From contig NZ_JAIUKZ010000001.1 of assembly GCF_020165985.1 (NCBI RefSeq), positions 248,001 to 312,000 on the forward strand: DNA of 64,000 nucleotides, read 5' to 3'. Both the position numbers and the translations under genes were made by a program. The notes below the pieces were generated by a model, which was given only the letters and a program-made list of their open reading frames with translations, made no database searches and was not told the origin of the DNA. Below, piece after piece: positions 16,350-24,849 of the stretch. This DNA comes from Bacillus sp. RAR_GA_16 (GTDB lineage Bacteria > Bacillota > Bacilli > Bacillales > Guptibacillaceae). Within the stretch, counting starts at the first letter, position 1, and each line of letters begins with the position of its first letter.

Positions 16350-17441
16350 ATGAAATTCTCATTTTCCTTATTTCCATTTATTAAAAATCAGGATACCCCT
16401 CTTATAAAAGAGTTGAAGAACGCAACATTATCCCAAGCTCCCGACTTAACACCTGAAGAAGTAAAGCTATCAAATCACATTCGTGAACGAACGGAACGAG
16501 CAAATCAAAACAATCTCACGCGAACAAAGGCCTACCTTGATTTCTACTTAAAGCACCCAGAAATTCACTGGGCCCTTCTCGCTCATTTGGTTTCACGTAA
16601 TGCTGGTTGGACAATGACTGATTTAAAAGGAGAGTACCTTCCTCGCTTTTTATCACAGGAGGACCAGCAGTCCTTTTTCTCATTTCTTGAACGAGGAAAC
16701 TGGCTCATTTTTCAGGATGCCTTTCCTCAACTATTAATCTACGAAGAAAGTCTTAAAGTGAAGAAACCCCTTTTTCACCTTCTATCATTTTTTCACGTTT
16801 CTTCTTTTATGAAAGTGGTTTGGCGTCGGTTCTGGTTCGACAACGATTCAGATACCCTTTCAGTTGCACTCATTATGAACGAGCAACACTACATCGATTC
16901 ACGCGTCATAAACAAGGAACATTTTAAGAAAAGTGTTTTTGCGACGCTTCCCTTTCAGCTTCAAGAATTTTTAAATATGAACGTGCTCCTTTTCCCTATG
17001 GTACGGAACAACTCGATCCAACTCATTGGAGAACCTGCTCACCACTTTCTTTATGTGAAAGAGCGGATTGAACTAGGAAAACGACTTTATCAGCTCGTCT
17101 TCTCTAAAAAATCTGTTTTAGATGGGATTTTACAGTGGGCCAAAAGCTCCCCTCATACTGGATCTCGAAAAGATTTTTGGCCGGAACTGTTTCACTCCGT
17201 AAAAGAAGGAAGATTAGATGAAAAACGGGTCCTTGAACAATGCAAGCTTGAAAAAGGACCGCGCATTTATAGTCCTTATTTGTCTGTTTGGAAAAATGTG
17301 CAGCATGAATCACCTGATCGAAGCGATTGGTTCATAAACACTTCAGTCCTTTCCTTATTTTCATTACCAGAACCAGACTTTTCAGGAAATGCCCAAAGAA
17401 TTTACTGCCGGTCCCTTCACTTACTAGACAGTCTCGCGTGA
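16350..17441 (+). CDS. DUF2515 family protein (YppC-like)
   Basis: Soluble 363-residue protein with HIRERTERANQNNLTRTKAY and HWALLAHLVSRNAGWTMTDL near the N-terminus, the landmarks of DUF2515 (B. subtilis YppC). Family function is unknown. The sequence is rich in aromatic and basic residues and shows no membrane segment. GGGGG eight bases upstream supports the ATG. It is divergent from the GAF-HD-GYP gene across 250 bp in which I see no recognisable element. Confidence 0.78.
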   Translation: MKFSFSLFPFIKNQDTPLIKELKNATLSQAPDLTPEEVKLSNHIRERTERANQNNLTRTKAYLDFYLKHPEIHWALLAHLVSRNAGWTMTDLKGEYLPRFLSQEDQQSFFSFLERGNWLIFQDAFPQLLIYEESLKVKKPLFHLLSFFHVSSFMKVVWRRFWFDNDSDTLSVALIMNEQHYIDSRVINKEHFKKSVFATLPFQLQEFLNMNVLLFPMVRNNSIQLIGEPAHHFLYVKERIELGKRLYQLVFSKKSVLDGILQWAKSSPHTGSRKDFWPELFHSVKEGRLDEKRVLEQCKLEKGPRIYSPYLSVWKNVQHESPDRSDWFINTSVLSLFSLPEPDFSGNAQRIYCRSLHLLDSLA

Positions 17442-17458
17442 ACATGGTTACCTCCAAC

Positions 17459-17486
17459 AAAAAAACTTCCACAAAGGAAGTTTTTT
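17459..17486. terminator. Bidirectional terminator
   Basis: Stem AAAAAACTTCC / GGAAGTTTTTT with a 5-nt loop between the convergent DUF2515 gene and the DUF3100 pair. Confidence 0.85.
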
Positions 17487-17490
17487 CAAC

Positions 17491-17946
17491 CTATATAAGA
17501 TTTTGCATACGTAGAACCACTTCAGCAATCAATGCTGAGCCGAGAAACGTTCCTACCATAACGAACATAGCCACAACCACGCTACGCCATCCAAGCTTTA
17601 CAAAATCCGTCCAAGAACGTCCAATGGCAATACCTGCATACGCAAGTATTGGGGTTGCTAGGGCAAGAATGTTAATGCTTTCGGTCCACTTAACGATATA
17701 CGCTGAACCTGGCATAACTGGCATTGATACAAGAATTCCGATAATCCCGATATAAGCAACGCTTGGGATGTTCACCGGCAGAACGTGCTGAAGAATAAGT
17801 CCCGCTAAACAAATCACGATTAATACTGCCATACCTGGTAAAGAAGAACTTGGAACAACACTGTAGCCAATCCAGTTCCCAACGGCCGCAATTAGGCCGA
17901 AGATAATCAATAACCACGTCCACTCTTGCACATTTTTTAGCAGCAT
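17491..17946 (-). CDS. Small integral membrane protein paired with DUF3100
   Basis: Protein of 151 residues with about five hydrophobic segments and motifs such as YIGIIGILVSMPVMPGSAYI. It follows the DUF3100 gene with one base between stop and start, so the two are almost certainly co-translated. A two-subunit transporter is inferred from the arrangement; no substrate can be given. GGGGGC is the ribosome-binding site. Confidence 0.75.
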   Translation of the reverse strand: MLLKNVQEWTWLLIIFGLIAAVGNWIGYSVVPSSSLPGMAVLIVICLAGLILQHVLPVNIPSVAYIGIIGILVSMPVMPGSAYIVKWTESINILALATPILAYAGIAIGRSWTDFVKLGWRSVVVAMFVMVGTFLGSALIAEVVLRMQNLI

Positions 17947-17947
17947 C

Positions 17948-18754
17948 TTATGCCCCCTTCCCTACGCTATGTGAGGATTTTTCTCTGGCCATCAGCTGAT
18001 ACATCTTTTCTGTTAGTGGAAGACCAATGAAAATACTCATGTATAATCCCGTTGATAGCGACAGCAAATTGCTCGCGCCTGCAAATGCAATAATGTCATC
18101 AGAAAATGCAGGAAAAGCAGCCACGAGCGAGCCACTTGCAGCGGCCATCATACTCCCACTTCCAATGCCAGATGCCATTGCGAACGATAACGGATGTAAT
18201 GGTGTAATTGTCGCAAGGAATCCGGAGATTACGCCCATAAATACAGCACCAAAAACAGTACCAAAAATATAAATTGCCATCACCCCTCGTCCCTCAGGGG
18301 AATTAAAGCCGTATTTATCAACAATCAATCCAACGTTTGGCTCCCGTGCTACAGAATGCGTCATTCCAATGCTCTCTCTTTTCAACCCAAGTAAAACGGC
18401 GATTGGAAGAGCAATGAAGATTGTACCTAAATTGCCAAATTCCTGCAAAAGCAAAGCCGGCCCTGCTTCAATTAATTTCGGTAGGGATGGCCCAATAATC
18501 ACGCCTATTTTCGCAATAAGTAAGGTAACCCCAAGCACGATAAGAGGTTCAGCATTTAACGCCTGTGCTTTTTTAATGATTGGTGTGAAAAACAAACCCA
18601 GTCCAATGAGCATCGCATATAGCATGGGCAATAGCAGGATCACACCTGGCCCCACTGTAAATTGAAAAACCCCTATCCACTCCGTTAACGCAACAATGCC
18701 TAATACAAGTAAATGCAAGCGCCAATCTTTCCAAATCCCCTTAAGTTCTGTCAC
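17948..18754 (-). CDS. DUF3100 family membrane protein
   Basis: Polytopic protein of about 268 residues (eight or so hydrophobic stretches) with GPGVILLLPMLYAMLIG and ASGIGSGSMMAAASGSLVA. I recognise it as DUF3100, a putative transporter family. The GTG at 18754 (residues MTELKGIWKDW) is preferred because GGGGG lies six bases upstream. An in-frame ATG at 18781 lacks an SD. It forms a two-gene operon with the small membrane protein. Confidence 0.75.
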   Translation of the reverse strand: MTELKGIWKDWRLHLLVLGIVALTEWIGVFQFTVGPGVILLLPMLYAMLIGLGLFFTPIIKKAQALNAEPLIVLGVTLLIAKIGVIIGPSLPKLIEAGPALLLQEFGNLGTIFIALPIAVLLGLKRESIGMTHSVAREPNVGLIVDKYGFNSPEGRGVMAIYIFGTVFGAVFMGVISGFLATITPLHPLSFAMASGIGSGSMMAAASGSLVAAFPAFSDDIIAFAGASNLLSLSTGLYMSIFIGLPLTEKMYQLMAREKSSHSVGKGA

Positions 18755-18937
18755 CCATATCCCCCGTTTCCTTTTCTGCATGAAAGCTCTAAAGTTATTG
18801 TTATCTTAATATTTTGATTGTTAAAAGTAAATGGATTTTTCTTACACTTCAATGAGATGTAAGAGGGTTCTTAATTCGAAAGGGGAACGAACTACCTAAT
18901 CTACAGTCTTTTTCTAGAGGAAGTTTATAGAAAAATA

Positions 18938-18965
18938 AAAAGCCAGGCATCACGCCTGACTTTTT
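18938..18965 (-). terminator. Terminator of the DAACS symporter gene
   Basis: On the minus strand AAAGTCAGGC / GCCTGGCTTT (one G-T pair) then T-rich sequence. Confidence 0.8.
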
Positions 18966-18972
18966 GTACAGA

Positions 18973-20193
18973 TTAATTTTCGTTACTTTCCTTTTTTTGA
19001 TTAATAATGGTAGCCCCAACAAGGTCTCCTGTTACGTTAAGACCTGTGGCACCCATGCCAACTAATGCATCAACAGCTGTTAATAAGGCAACGGTTTCCA
19101 TGGGCAAGCCTACTTGGGCAAACACGGTGGCGATCATAACAATACCAGCACCTGGAACACCTGCTGTGCCAATCGATGCGAGCGTTCCAACAATCACGAC
19201 CATCACCATATCGGTAAAACTAAGCGGTGAGCCAACGACGTTCGCTGCAAAGACGGCAGAAATCGCAATCCGTATGGCCGCTCCGTCCATATTAATCGTT
19301 GCGCCAAGTGGCAAACTAAAGCTATAAAGACTTTTCGAGATACCTAATCCTTTAGCAGCATTCATCGTAAGCGGCAAGGTACCAGAGCTACTTTGCGTCA
19401 CAAACGCGGTAATCATTGGTTTGTTTGCATGACTGAAAAACTTCCTTGGACTTACTTTAAAGAACAGCAAGAACAGGAGATAGATTCCTACTTGTACGAT
19501 CAACGCTATATAAAGGACAGCGATCATGTTTCCGAGCGAGAGAATCGTATCCAGCCCCTGGTTCCCAATTGTTTTCGCTATTATGGCAAAAATCCCAATT
19601 GGAACATATTGTAGAATCACGTTCATGATTTTAAACGTGGCTTCATTTAACCCTTCAACGACTTTATAAAGATGTTCGCCAAGGTCACCATGTTCTTCAG
19701 AGTTCCTTAAAGCAGCGATTGCGATCCCAAAAGCAAAAGCTGTAAAAATAATACCGAGGAGATTCATCTCGCTAAATGCTGTCACAATATTTGAAGGTAC
19801 GATATTTAATAGTACGCTGACAATCCCTGGGTTATCCGGTACATCGAACGATTGATCTGGTTCAATGGATAAACCCGTACCTGGATGAAACAAGTTCGCT
19901 ACGGTCAACCCTACAATAATCGCTAGTGCAGATGTTAACACGTAATAGAGAAATACCTTACCGCCCATGCGTCCAAGGTTACTCAGTTTCGTTTGATTGA
20001 CACCGACGATTAATGTAAATAAAATAAGTGGAATGATTAAGAACGATAGCAATTTAATTAATAAGTCTCCAAGTGGTGCAAGAACGGCTGCATCTTTTCC
20101 AAAGATTAGCCCTACAGCAACTCCAAGAATAAGGGCAACCGTAATTTTTATAATTAACGAAGCATTTAAATAGCCTCTTAAGATTTTCTTCAT
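18973..20193 (-). CDS. Dicarboxylate/amino acid:cation symporter (DAACS family)
   Basis: Protein of 406 residues with the full GltP/DctA architecture. The serine-rich re-entrant loop AFVTQSSSGTLPLTMNAAK is followed by PLGATINMDGAAIRI, then GVPGAGIVMIATVF and DRLVD-equivalent AVDALVGMGATGLNVTGD. These bind substrate and Na+/H+. Glutamate, aspartate or C4-dicarboxylates are the likely cargo; sequence alone does not separate them. GGAGGG precedes the ATG. It stands alone. Confidence 0.92.
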   Translation of the reverse strand: MKKILRGYLNASLIIKITVALILGVAVGLIFGKDAAVLAPLGDLLIKLLSFLIIPLILFTLIVGVNQTKLSNLGRMGGKVFLYYVLTSALAIIVGLTVANLFHPGTGLSIEPDQSFDVPDNPGIVSVLLNIVPSNIVTAFSEMNLLGIIFTAFAFGIAIAALRNSEEHGDLGEHLYKVVEGLNEATFKIMNVILQYVPIGIFAIIAKTIGNQGLDTILSLGNMIAVLYIALIVQVGIYLLFLLFFKVSPRKFFSHANKPMITAFVTQSSSGTLPLTMNAAKGLGISKSLYSFSLPLGATINMDGAAIRIAISAVFAANVVGSPLSFTDMVMVVIVGTLASIGTAGVPGAGIVMIATVFAQVGLPMETVALLTAVDALVGMGATGLNVTGDLVGATIINQKKESNEN

Positions 20194-20401
20194 CGTTGTC
20201 CCTCCTTCAAACGAAAATTCGCATACGTATACTAGGAAATAAGATACAGCACTATAGATAGCATGTCAAAAAGTTAGCTTTATCATCCAACTAAATCCAC
20301 GTTCGAAACTTCTAATCTTTTATTCTCGTATTCAAGTATACAGCTGAACTTATTTGGGTAGACTGCTTCTTAAAGTCTATTAAAAAAGTTGGAGGTTCCA
20401 C

Positions 20402-20689
20402 ATGAACAATTTAGAAAGTTTTCCTGTTACCCCTTTTGAAACGTACCTTGAAATGACCCAATACGGAACGGAGGTACACTTCGAACACGACAAGTACGAG
20501 CTCTTATCAGGAACGACTGAAGATGGAAAAATGTATTTTCTCATCGATTACCACACAGGTCTCACGTATGAAGTGGCAGAAAGCATGGCGATCACGTTGC
20601 TACAGTTAAATGAGCAAGGAAAGGGCAAACAGCTTGTTGAAACCATCTTACCGCGCTTACGACCGACGACCACTCTTTCCCATATGTAA
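20402..20689 (+). CDS. Hypothetical protein, 95 aa
   Basis: Acidic soluble protein starting MNNLESFPVTPFETYLEMTQ, with no motif I recognise. TTGGAGG eight bases upstream and a terminator directly after the stop support a real one-gene unit. Neighbours give no functional clue. Confidence 0.65.
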   Translation: MNNLESFPVTPFETYLEMTQYGTEVHFEHDKYELLSGTTEDGKMYFLIDYHTGLTYEVAESMAITLLQLNEQGKGKQLVETILPRLRPTTTLSHM

Positions 20690-20690
20690 A

Positions 20691-20722
20691 AAGTCCTGCT
20701 CGACGGCAGGACTTTTTTTCAT
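20691..20722. terminator. Bidirectional terminator
   Basis: Stem AAGTCCTGC / GCAGGACTT plus T7, between the 95-aa gene and the convergent HesB-like gene. Confidence 0.85.
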
Positions 20723-20733
20723 TTATCAAAACC

Positions 20734-21030
20734 TTATTCAATGGTCATTGCAATATCATTCTCTTTGTTGTTATATGAAACAAATAAGACTCTGTTATCA
20801 AAGAGAATGGTATCAGCGACTTCAATGTAAAAAACGATTCCATCTACTTCGATAGACGAAGCAATTTTGTAAGGAGGCGTTATGATAAATTTTAATGTGA
20901 AACCAGGGTAGTAAGGACGATTCATCACATCTTCTTCATAATTAATTGTAAATCGAACATACTCTCCTTTTGTAACTTCGGCTTCTCTTTTGAACCATTC
21001 AATGGCGTTAGAATCGATTGCGATTTTCAT
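20734..21030 (-). CDS. HesB/IscA-like fold protein (YneR type) without cysteines
   Basis: A 98-residue protein whose strand order and sequence (SNAIEWFKREAEVTKGEYVRF, PGFTLKFIITPP, VDGIVFYIEVADTILFDN) fit the HesB/YneR branch of the Fe-S biosynthesis fold. It contains no cysteine, so a classical Fe-S scaffold role is ruled out, as for YneR-type relatives. I chose the ATG at 21030 (AAGGA nine bases upstream); a TTG two codons earlier is too close to the SD. Confidence 0.65.
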   Translation of the reverse strand: MKIAIDSNAIEWFKREAEVTKGEYVRFTINYEEDVMNRPYYPGFTLKFIITPPYKIASSIEVDGIVFYIEVADTILFDNRVLFVSYNNKENDIAMTIE

Positions 21031-21060
21031 ATCCAACCATCCTTTTTATAACGCGGGGAC

Positions 21061-21189
21061 CTAGCCACGCTTCACTCTTTTTACGCCTGCGACAATGCAA
21101 ATCATTGCAATTCCTATCGCTGTTGAGCCTTTCACATAACGTTTTCGATCTTGTTGTTTGATGAATCGTTCTTTCCATAATTCAGCCAT
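21061..21189 (-). CDS. Small single-span membrane protein, 42 aa
   Basis: A short gene with a perfect AAGGAAGG site ahead of ATG. The product begins MAELWKERFIKQQDRKRYVK, then has one hydrophobic stretch (STAIGIAMICIVAGV) and a basic tail VKRVKRG, so it should sit in the membrane with both ends charged. Its start is 16 bp beyond the MFS stop on the same strand, suggesting co-transcription with that efflux gene. No family recognised. Confidence 0.7.
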   Translation of the reverse strand: MAELWKERFIKQQDRKRYVKGSTAIGIAMICIVAGVKRVKRG

Positions 21190-21204
21190 GTTGAACCTTC
21201 CTTA

Positions 21205-22410
21205 TTAAGCAGATTTACGTTCTAATCCTCTTAACCATGCTGTTAGTAGGACTGCTCCAAGTACCATAATGGCGCCAATCCAAGGTGTATGAATTAACCC
21301 AATCCCATCGACAATCATTCCTCCAACAAACGATCCAATCGCAATCCCTATGTTAAAGGCTGCAATGTTCAATGCTGAAGCAACGTTTACAGCGGATGGC
21401 ACATACTTTTCAGCCAACTGTACAACCAACACCTGAAGTCCAGGAACGTTCATGAAAGCAAATAATCCCATAAAGAAAATGGCAATCAAACCAACAACTT
21501 TAAATGGTGCGGCAAATGTCAGCGCAAATAAGATAATCGCTTGGAGTACAAACATTGTAAGCAAAGCTTTTAATGGATTTTTATCGGAAGCTTTTCCTCC
21601 AATGACATTCCCAATTGCAACGGCTACACCGTAAACAAGAAGAATGATACTAACCCATTTAGGGCTAAAGCCAGTCACATCTTCAAGCAATGGCGTTAGA
21701 TACGTAAACGCTACGAATGTACCACCATAACCTAATGCTGTAATCGCAAAAGCGAGTAACAGTTTTCCGTTTTTGATAATCTTCAATTGCTCACTAAATT
21801 TCGCTGGCGGTGCTTCTTTCAAGTTCTTCGGCACTAGAATGGCACTTGCCACAATTCCTACAATACCAAGGAGTGCAACACCCCAAAACGTAGCTCTCCA
21901 ACCGAAAGCCTGTCCAATAAATGTACCAAGTGGAACACCTGTGACAGTTGCAACCGTTAAACCTGTAAACATAAAGGCAATCGCACTTGCCCGCTTATGC
22001 TCTGGTACTAAATCGGCCGCAATCGTCGAACCAATCGAAAAGAAAATACCATGTGAAAATGCGGTGATAAACCGCGCCACTAATAATAATCCAAAGCTAG
22101 TTGATAAAGCAGCTACCGAGTTACCAATAATAAAAACAACCATAAGTGACATCAGAAGTGACTTACGACTTATTTTACTTGTAAGGGCGGTTAATACCGG
22201 TGCACCAATGGCAACACCGATCGCATAACCTGAAATCAATAAACCTGCGAGCGTGATCGATATACTTAAATCATCTGCAATAGAAGAAAGCAGTCCGACC
22301 GGAACAAATTCCGTTGTTCCAATTCCAAATGCACTAATCGCAAGCGCTAAAAGGGCAAGCGTTCCTCCTTTTGCATTTGAGTTTTGATTTGACTGAGCTT
22401 GAGAACTCAT
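21205..22410 (-). CDS. MFS transporter, DHA1-type (YtbD/arabinose-efflux-like)
   Basis: About 401 residues and 12 membrane segments. FGIGTTEFVPVGLLSSIADDL is the typical start of this efflux group, followed by loop-2/3 motif GAPVLTALTSKISRKSLL. I place the start at 22410 behind AGGAGG; the frame is open 23 codons further upstream without an SD. It faces a divergent HxlR regulator across 417 bp that hold four operator-like boxes. The arrangement mirrors B. subtilis ytbD/ytcD. The cargo is unknown. Confidence 0.85.
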   Translation of the reverse strand: MSSQAQSNQNSNAKGGTLALLALAISAFGIGTTEFVPVGLLSSIADDLSISITLAGLLISGYAIGVAIGAPVLTALTSKISRKSLLMSLMVVFIIGNSVAALSTSFGLLLVARFITAFSHGIFFSIGSTIAADLVPEHKRASAIAFMFTGLTVATVTGVPLGTFIGQAFGWRATFWGVALLGIVGIVASAILVPKNLKEAPPAKFSEQLKIIKNGKLLLAFAITALGYGGTFVAFTYLTPLLEDVTGFSPKWVSIILLVYGVAVAIGNVIGGKASDKNPLKALLTMFVLQAIILFALTFAAPFKVVGLIAIFFMGLFAFMNVPGLQVLVVQLAEKYVPSAVNVASALNIAAFNIGIAIGSFVGGMIVDGIGLIHTPWIGAIMVLGAVLLTAWLRGLERKSA

Positions 22411-22503
22411 TGAAGAATTCCTCCTTATTTTCTTAAATATGATTAATAGAAGCACTACCAAATTCATTACATTCGTCATTATAGGTAGTGCCTAATACAA
22501 ATG

Positions 22504-22543
22504 GAAGTACGCACTTCAAAGTATTGTAGTTACTTAAAAGTAC
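22504..22543. promoter_or_regulatory. Operator pair 1 in the MFS/HxlR intergenic region
   Basis: Two boxes, CACTTCAAAGTA (22512-22523) and TACTTAAAAGTA (22531-22542), with centres 19 bp apart. The whole 40 bp recur at 22638-22677 with 32 of 40 identities. Confidence 0.7.
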
Positions 22544-22637
22544 CTATAGAAAGGAAAACAAACAGAACCTATTTGGATTGCATTTCATTCGTTTGTCTCT
22601 TTCCACTGACGATTATCTACGCTTTTCAACACTTTGA

Positions 22638-22677
22638 GAAGTACGTACTTTCAAGTATGATAGGCACTTAAAAGTAA
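22638..22677. promoter_or_regulatory. Operator pair 2 in the MFS/HxlR intergenic region
   Basis: Two boxes, TACTTTCAAGTA (22646-22657) and CACTTAAAAGTA (22665-22676), with the same 19-bp centre spacing as pair 1, preceded by the palindrome AAGTACGTACTT. Confidence 0.7.
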
Positions 22678-22827
22678 CAATTTGAACACTTCAATGGTTC
22701 TGGAGCTAGTTTATATCGGGCAATATCGATTCATTTGCACCGCTGAAAATCTATGCTATTCTATGTAAAATGGAAACGTGCTAAGTATTGTCTAGTTGCT
22801 TCTTTAACAAAAGAGGAGGAACTATTC

Positions 22828-23160
22828 GTGCAAAATAATCACTATGCTTTACCAGTAGAAGTCGCTCTTGAAGTCCTAGGTGGAAAATGGAAGATGATTA
22901 TCTTATGTCATTTAAGAGATACGATAAAACGTACGAGTGAATTGAAGAAGGTCATCCCAGGGATCTCTTATCGAATGCTGACACAACAATTGAAAGAGTT
23001 AGAAGAAGATGGTGTCGTTGTTCGAAAATCCTACAATCAAATCCCCCCAAAAGTCGAATATTACCTTTCTGATTATGGGAAAACACTTCGGAAAATTCTC
23101 GACTCGTTGGATCAATGGGGCGAAATGCATATCGAAAAATGTTCAAAAGAACATGAGTAA
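22828..23160 (+). CDS. HxlR-family transcriptional regulator (YtcD-like)
   Basis: Winged-helix protein of about 110 residues with the family core EVLGGKWKMIILCHLRDT and ISYRMLTQQLKELEEDGVV. The redox cysteine seen just before this core in many HxlR/DUF24 sensors (YodB, CatR, HypR) is absent; the position is within NHYALPVEV. The only cysteines are in the HTH and near the C-terminus. GTG start at 22828 behind GAGGAGG. It probably represses the divergent MFS gene through the four intergenic boxes. Confidence 0.88.
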   Translation: MQNNHYALPVEVALEVLGGKWKMIILCHLRDTIKRTSELKKVIPGISYRMLTQQLKELEEDGVVVRKSYNQIPPKVEYYLSDYGKTLRKILDSLDQWGEMHIEKCSKEHE

Positions 23161-23199
23161 ATTTGAAATGACCATAAATGAAATAGTTTAGACATAAAA

Positions 23200-23236
23200 A
23201 AATCCAAGGCTCCCCTAACGGAGCCTTGGATTTTTA
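23200..23236. terminator. Bidirectional terminator
   Basis: Fourteen-pair stem AAATCCAAGGCTCC / GGAGCCTTGGATTT with T-runs on both strands. It serves the HxlR and sortase genes. Confidence 0.9.
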
Positions 23237-23244
23237 TTTACACG

Positions 23245-23868
23245 TTACATATCCGATACATTCACGAATTCAGATTGAATCACATATCGCTCTGGCGCAC
23301 TTCCGATAAAATCAAATGGGTAACACGTTGTTAAGGTCAAGGTTGCTTCCTCTTTATCAACAATCACCGTTCGATCGCTTTCATCTACGACCTTCATGTT
23401 AACTACAGCATATTCATAGCGTTTTCCATCGTATTCAAGAAAGACGGCATCCCCTTTTTTCACGTCTTGTAGACCAGTAAAAACCGTGTCGCGATGACCG
23501 CTCAGAACGGTGTGGCGCTTCTGATCTGGTGTCGTGGTGAATGGACTGACATACATGCCCACTCCCTGACTTAACGTATCTTCATCTGTTCCCCAATAGG
23601 TTTTAAACCCTTTTTCAATCGTAGGGATGACTAACCTGCCTACTTCTTGTCCAGGGTCAAACTGCTTCATCTGATCACTCATTAAAATTTCTTGTGGCTT
23701 CGTACCTTCTTCCTTCGCAACCTCCGATTCTTTCGTACTCTGCCACTGCTTCGTTTCTACTGCAGAAACCTCTTCTACTCCTTGTGTACCCTGCCACCAT
23801 TCGTACCCATAGTAGCCTGCCATCACGATGCCTGCACACATGAGCAAAGCATATAATTTGTTCAACAT
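23245..23868 (-). CDS. Class D sortase
   Basis: Protein of about 207 residues. An N-terminal membrane anchor (LYALLMCAGIVMAGYYGYEWW) is followed by a linker and the sortase barrel. VLSGHRDTVFTGL holds the catalytic His and ATLTLTTCYPFDFIGSAPERYVI holds the catalytic Cys and Arg. The TLTTC(Y/H)PF context is that of class D enzymes. Directly upstream on the same strand is a secreted protein with an MPETA sorting signal, its probable dedicated substrate. ATG at 23868 with GAGG five bases upstream. Confidence 0.9.
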   Translation of the reverse strand: MLNKLYALLMCAGIVMAGYYGYEWWQGTQGVEEVSAVETKQWQSTKESEVAKEEGTKPQEILMSDQMKQFDPGQEVGRLVIPTIEKGFKTYWGTDEDTLSQGVGMYVSPFTTTPDQKRHTVLSGHRDTVFTGLQDVKKGDAVFLEYDGKRYEYAVVNMKVVDESDRTVIVDKEEATLTLTTCYPFDFIGSAPERYVIQSEFVNVSDM

Positions 23869-23890
23869 CTTCACCTCACTAAGAAAAGCG

Positions 23891-23916
23891 AAAAAAACCG
23901 CTTATTAGGCGGTTTT
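23891..23916 (-). terminator. Intercistronic terminator between sortase substrate and sortase
   Basis: On the minus strand GAAAACCGCC / GCGGTTTT followed by T-run. It probably lowers sortase expression relative to its substrate. Confidence 0.75.
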
Positions 23917-23925
23917 CAAGCCATA

Positions 23926-24849
23926 TTAACAGCTAATGGAACGTCTTCTGTAAAGAAGTAAACCACCTGCAGCTACCGCCAACGCTACTCCACCCATAGC
24001 AAGCATTGGATTGGCAGTCGCCGTTTCAGGCATTTCGCCGCCTTCCTCCATTCCTTCAAGTGGTTTAGCTGAATCAATCACGTTTTGCGGAACGGAAATC
24101 GTATCCACTTGATTAAAGTTATCGATTGACATTTCCAGCGATTGTTTCATGTTCATGCTTTCGTCTTCAATCTTCATATCCATATCAAGATCCATCGTTA
24201 AATTCTTCATGTAATACGTGTCTTTATCAACTGTTACTTTATAGGTAACGTCATTAATCGTCATTTGTTCCATGAGACCTTTCATCGATCCGGAACCTTC
24301 TTCACTTGACATGCTTTCTTGGAACATCTTCATGGATGCTTCCATTAATGTTTTGCCGTCCCCTTCGTACGTTAACACATAACCTTCATCTGTCTCTTCA
24401 ACGCTCATCTCTTTGCCAAGTTCTTCAGCTTGAGTCATTTGTGCTTCAACTGAAGACATGCTTTGAAGTTCCTCTAAACCTTGTGTGAGTTCTTCCGGCA
24501 TCTTGATCCAGCCTTTTTCGGGATCTTCTTGATAAAAACCTTCTTCAGTCCAATACGATTCTAATGAAATTTCGCCTTCTTCAGGTGATTTGGTTGTAAC
24601 GACCTGATGCATCGCAAAAGGCTTTAACGTAATGTCTGCTTCGGATTGGCTGGAGATCATCACTGTTTCTCCTTCAAGAGGCATCGATTGTTCCATCTTT
24701 GTTTTTGTAGAATAGCTCTCAACCTCAGTCATCGCTTCACTTGACTGCTTTAAAATGTCCGTTGCACTCATTTCCTTTGCTGATGTGTGAAACGGAGCTC
24801 CTACAAAAACAACTGCTGCTACCGATAGAGGGACTAACTTCTTTAACAT
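23926..24849 (-). CDS. Cell-wall-anchored DUF6612/LolA-like protein with MPETA sorting signal
   Basis: A 307-residue exported protein with signal peptide LKKLVPLSVAAVVFVGAPFH. The body has the lipoprotein-carrier-like fold seen in DUF6612/LppX-type proteins (DILKQSSEAMTEVESYSTKT at its start, then alternating beta strands and many Met/Glu). Near residue 273 comes MPETA, a hydrophobic span (MLAMGGVALAVAAGGLLLY) and RRR, a complete sorting signal of the [LM]PxTA class D type. ATG 24849 has GGAG seven bases upstream. It is the first gene of an operon with the sortase. Confidence 0.8.
   Translation of the reverse strand: MLKKLVPLSVAAVVFVGAPFHTSAKEMSATDILKQSSEAMTEVESYSTKTKMEQSMPLEGETVMISSQSEADITLKPFAMHQVVTTKSPEEGEISLESYWTEEGFYQEDPEKGWIKMPEELTQGLEELQSMSSVEAQMTQAEELGKEMSVEETDEGYVLTYEGDGKTLMEASMKMFQESMSSEEGSGSMKGLMEQMTINDVTYKVTVDKDTYYMKNLTMDLDMDMKIEDESMNMKQSLEMSIDNFNQVDTISVPQNVIDSAKPLEGMEEGGEMPETATANPMLAMGGVALAVAAGGLLLYRRRSISC

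Noticed and set aside
16163-16384. 73-codon plus-strand ORF ahead of the DUF2515 gene
   Set aside because: No SD, overlaps the well-supported DUF2515 start in another frame and lies in the divergent promoter region.
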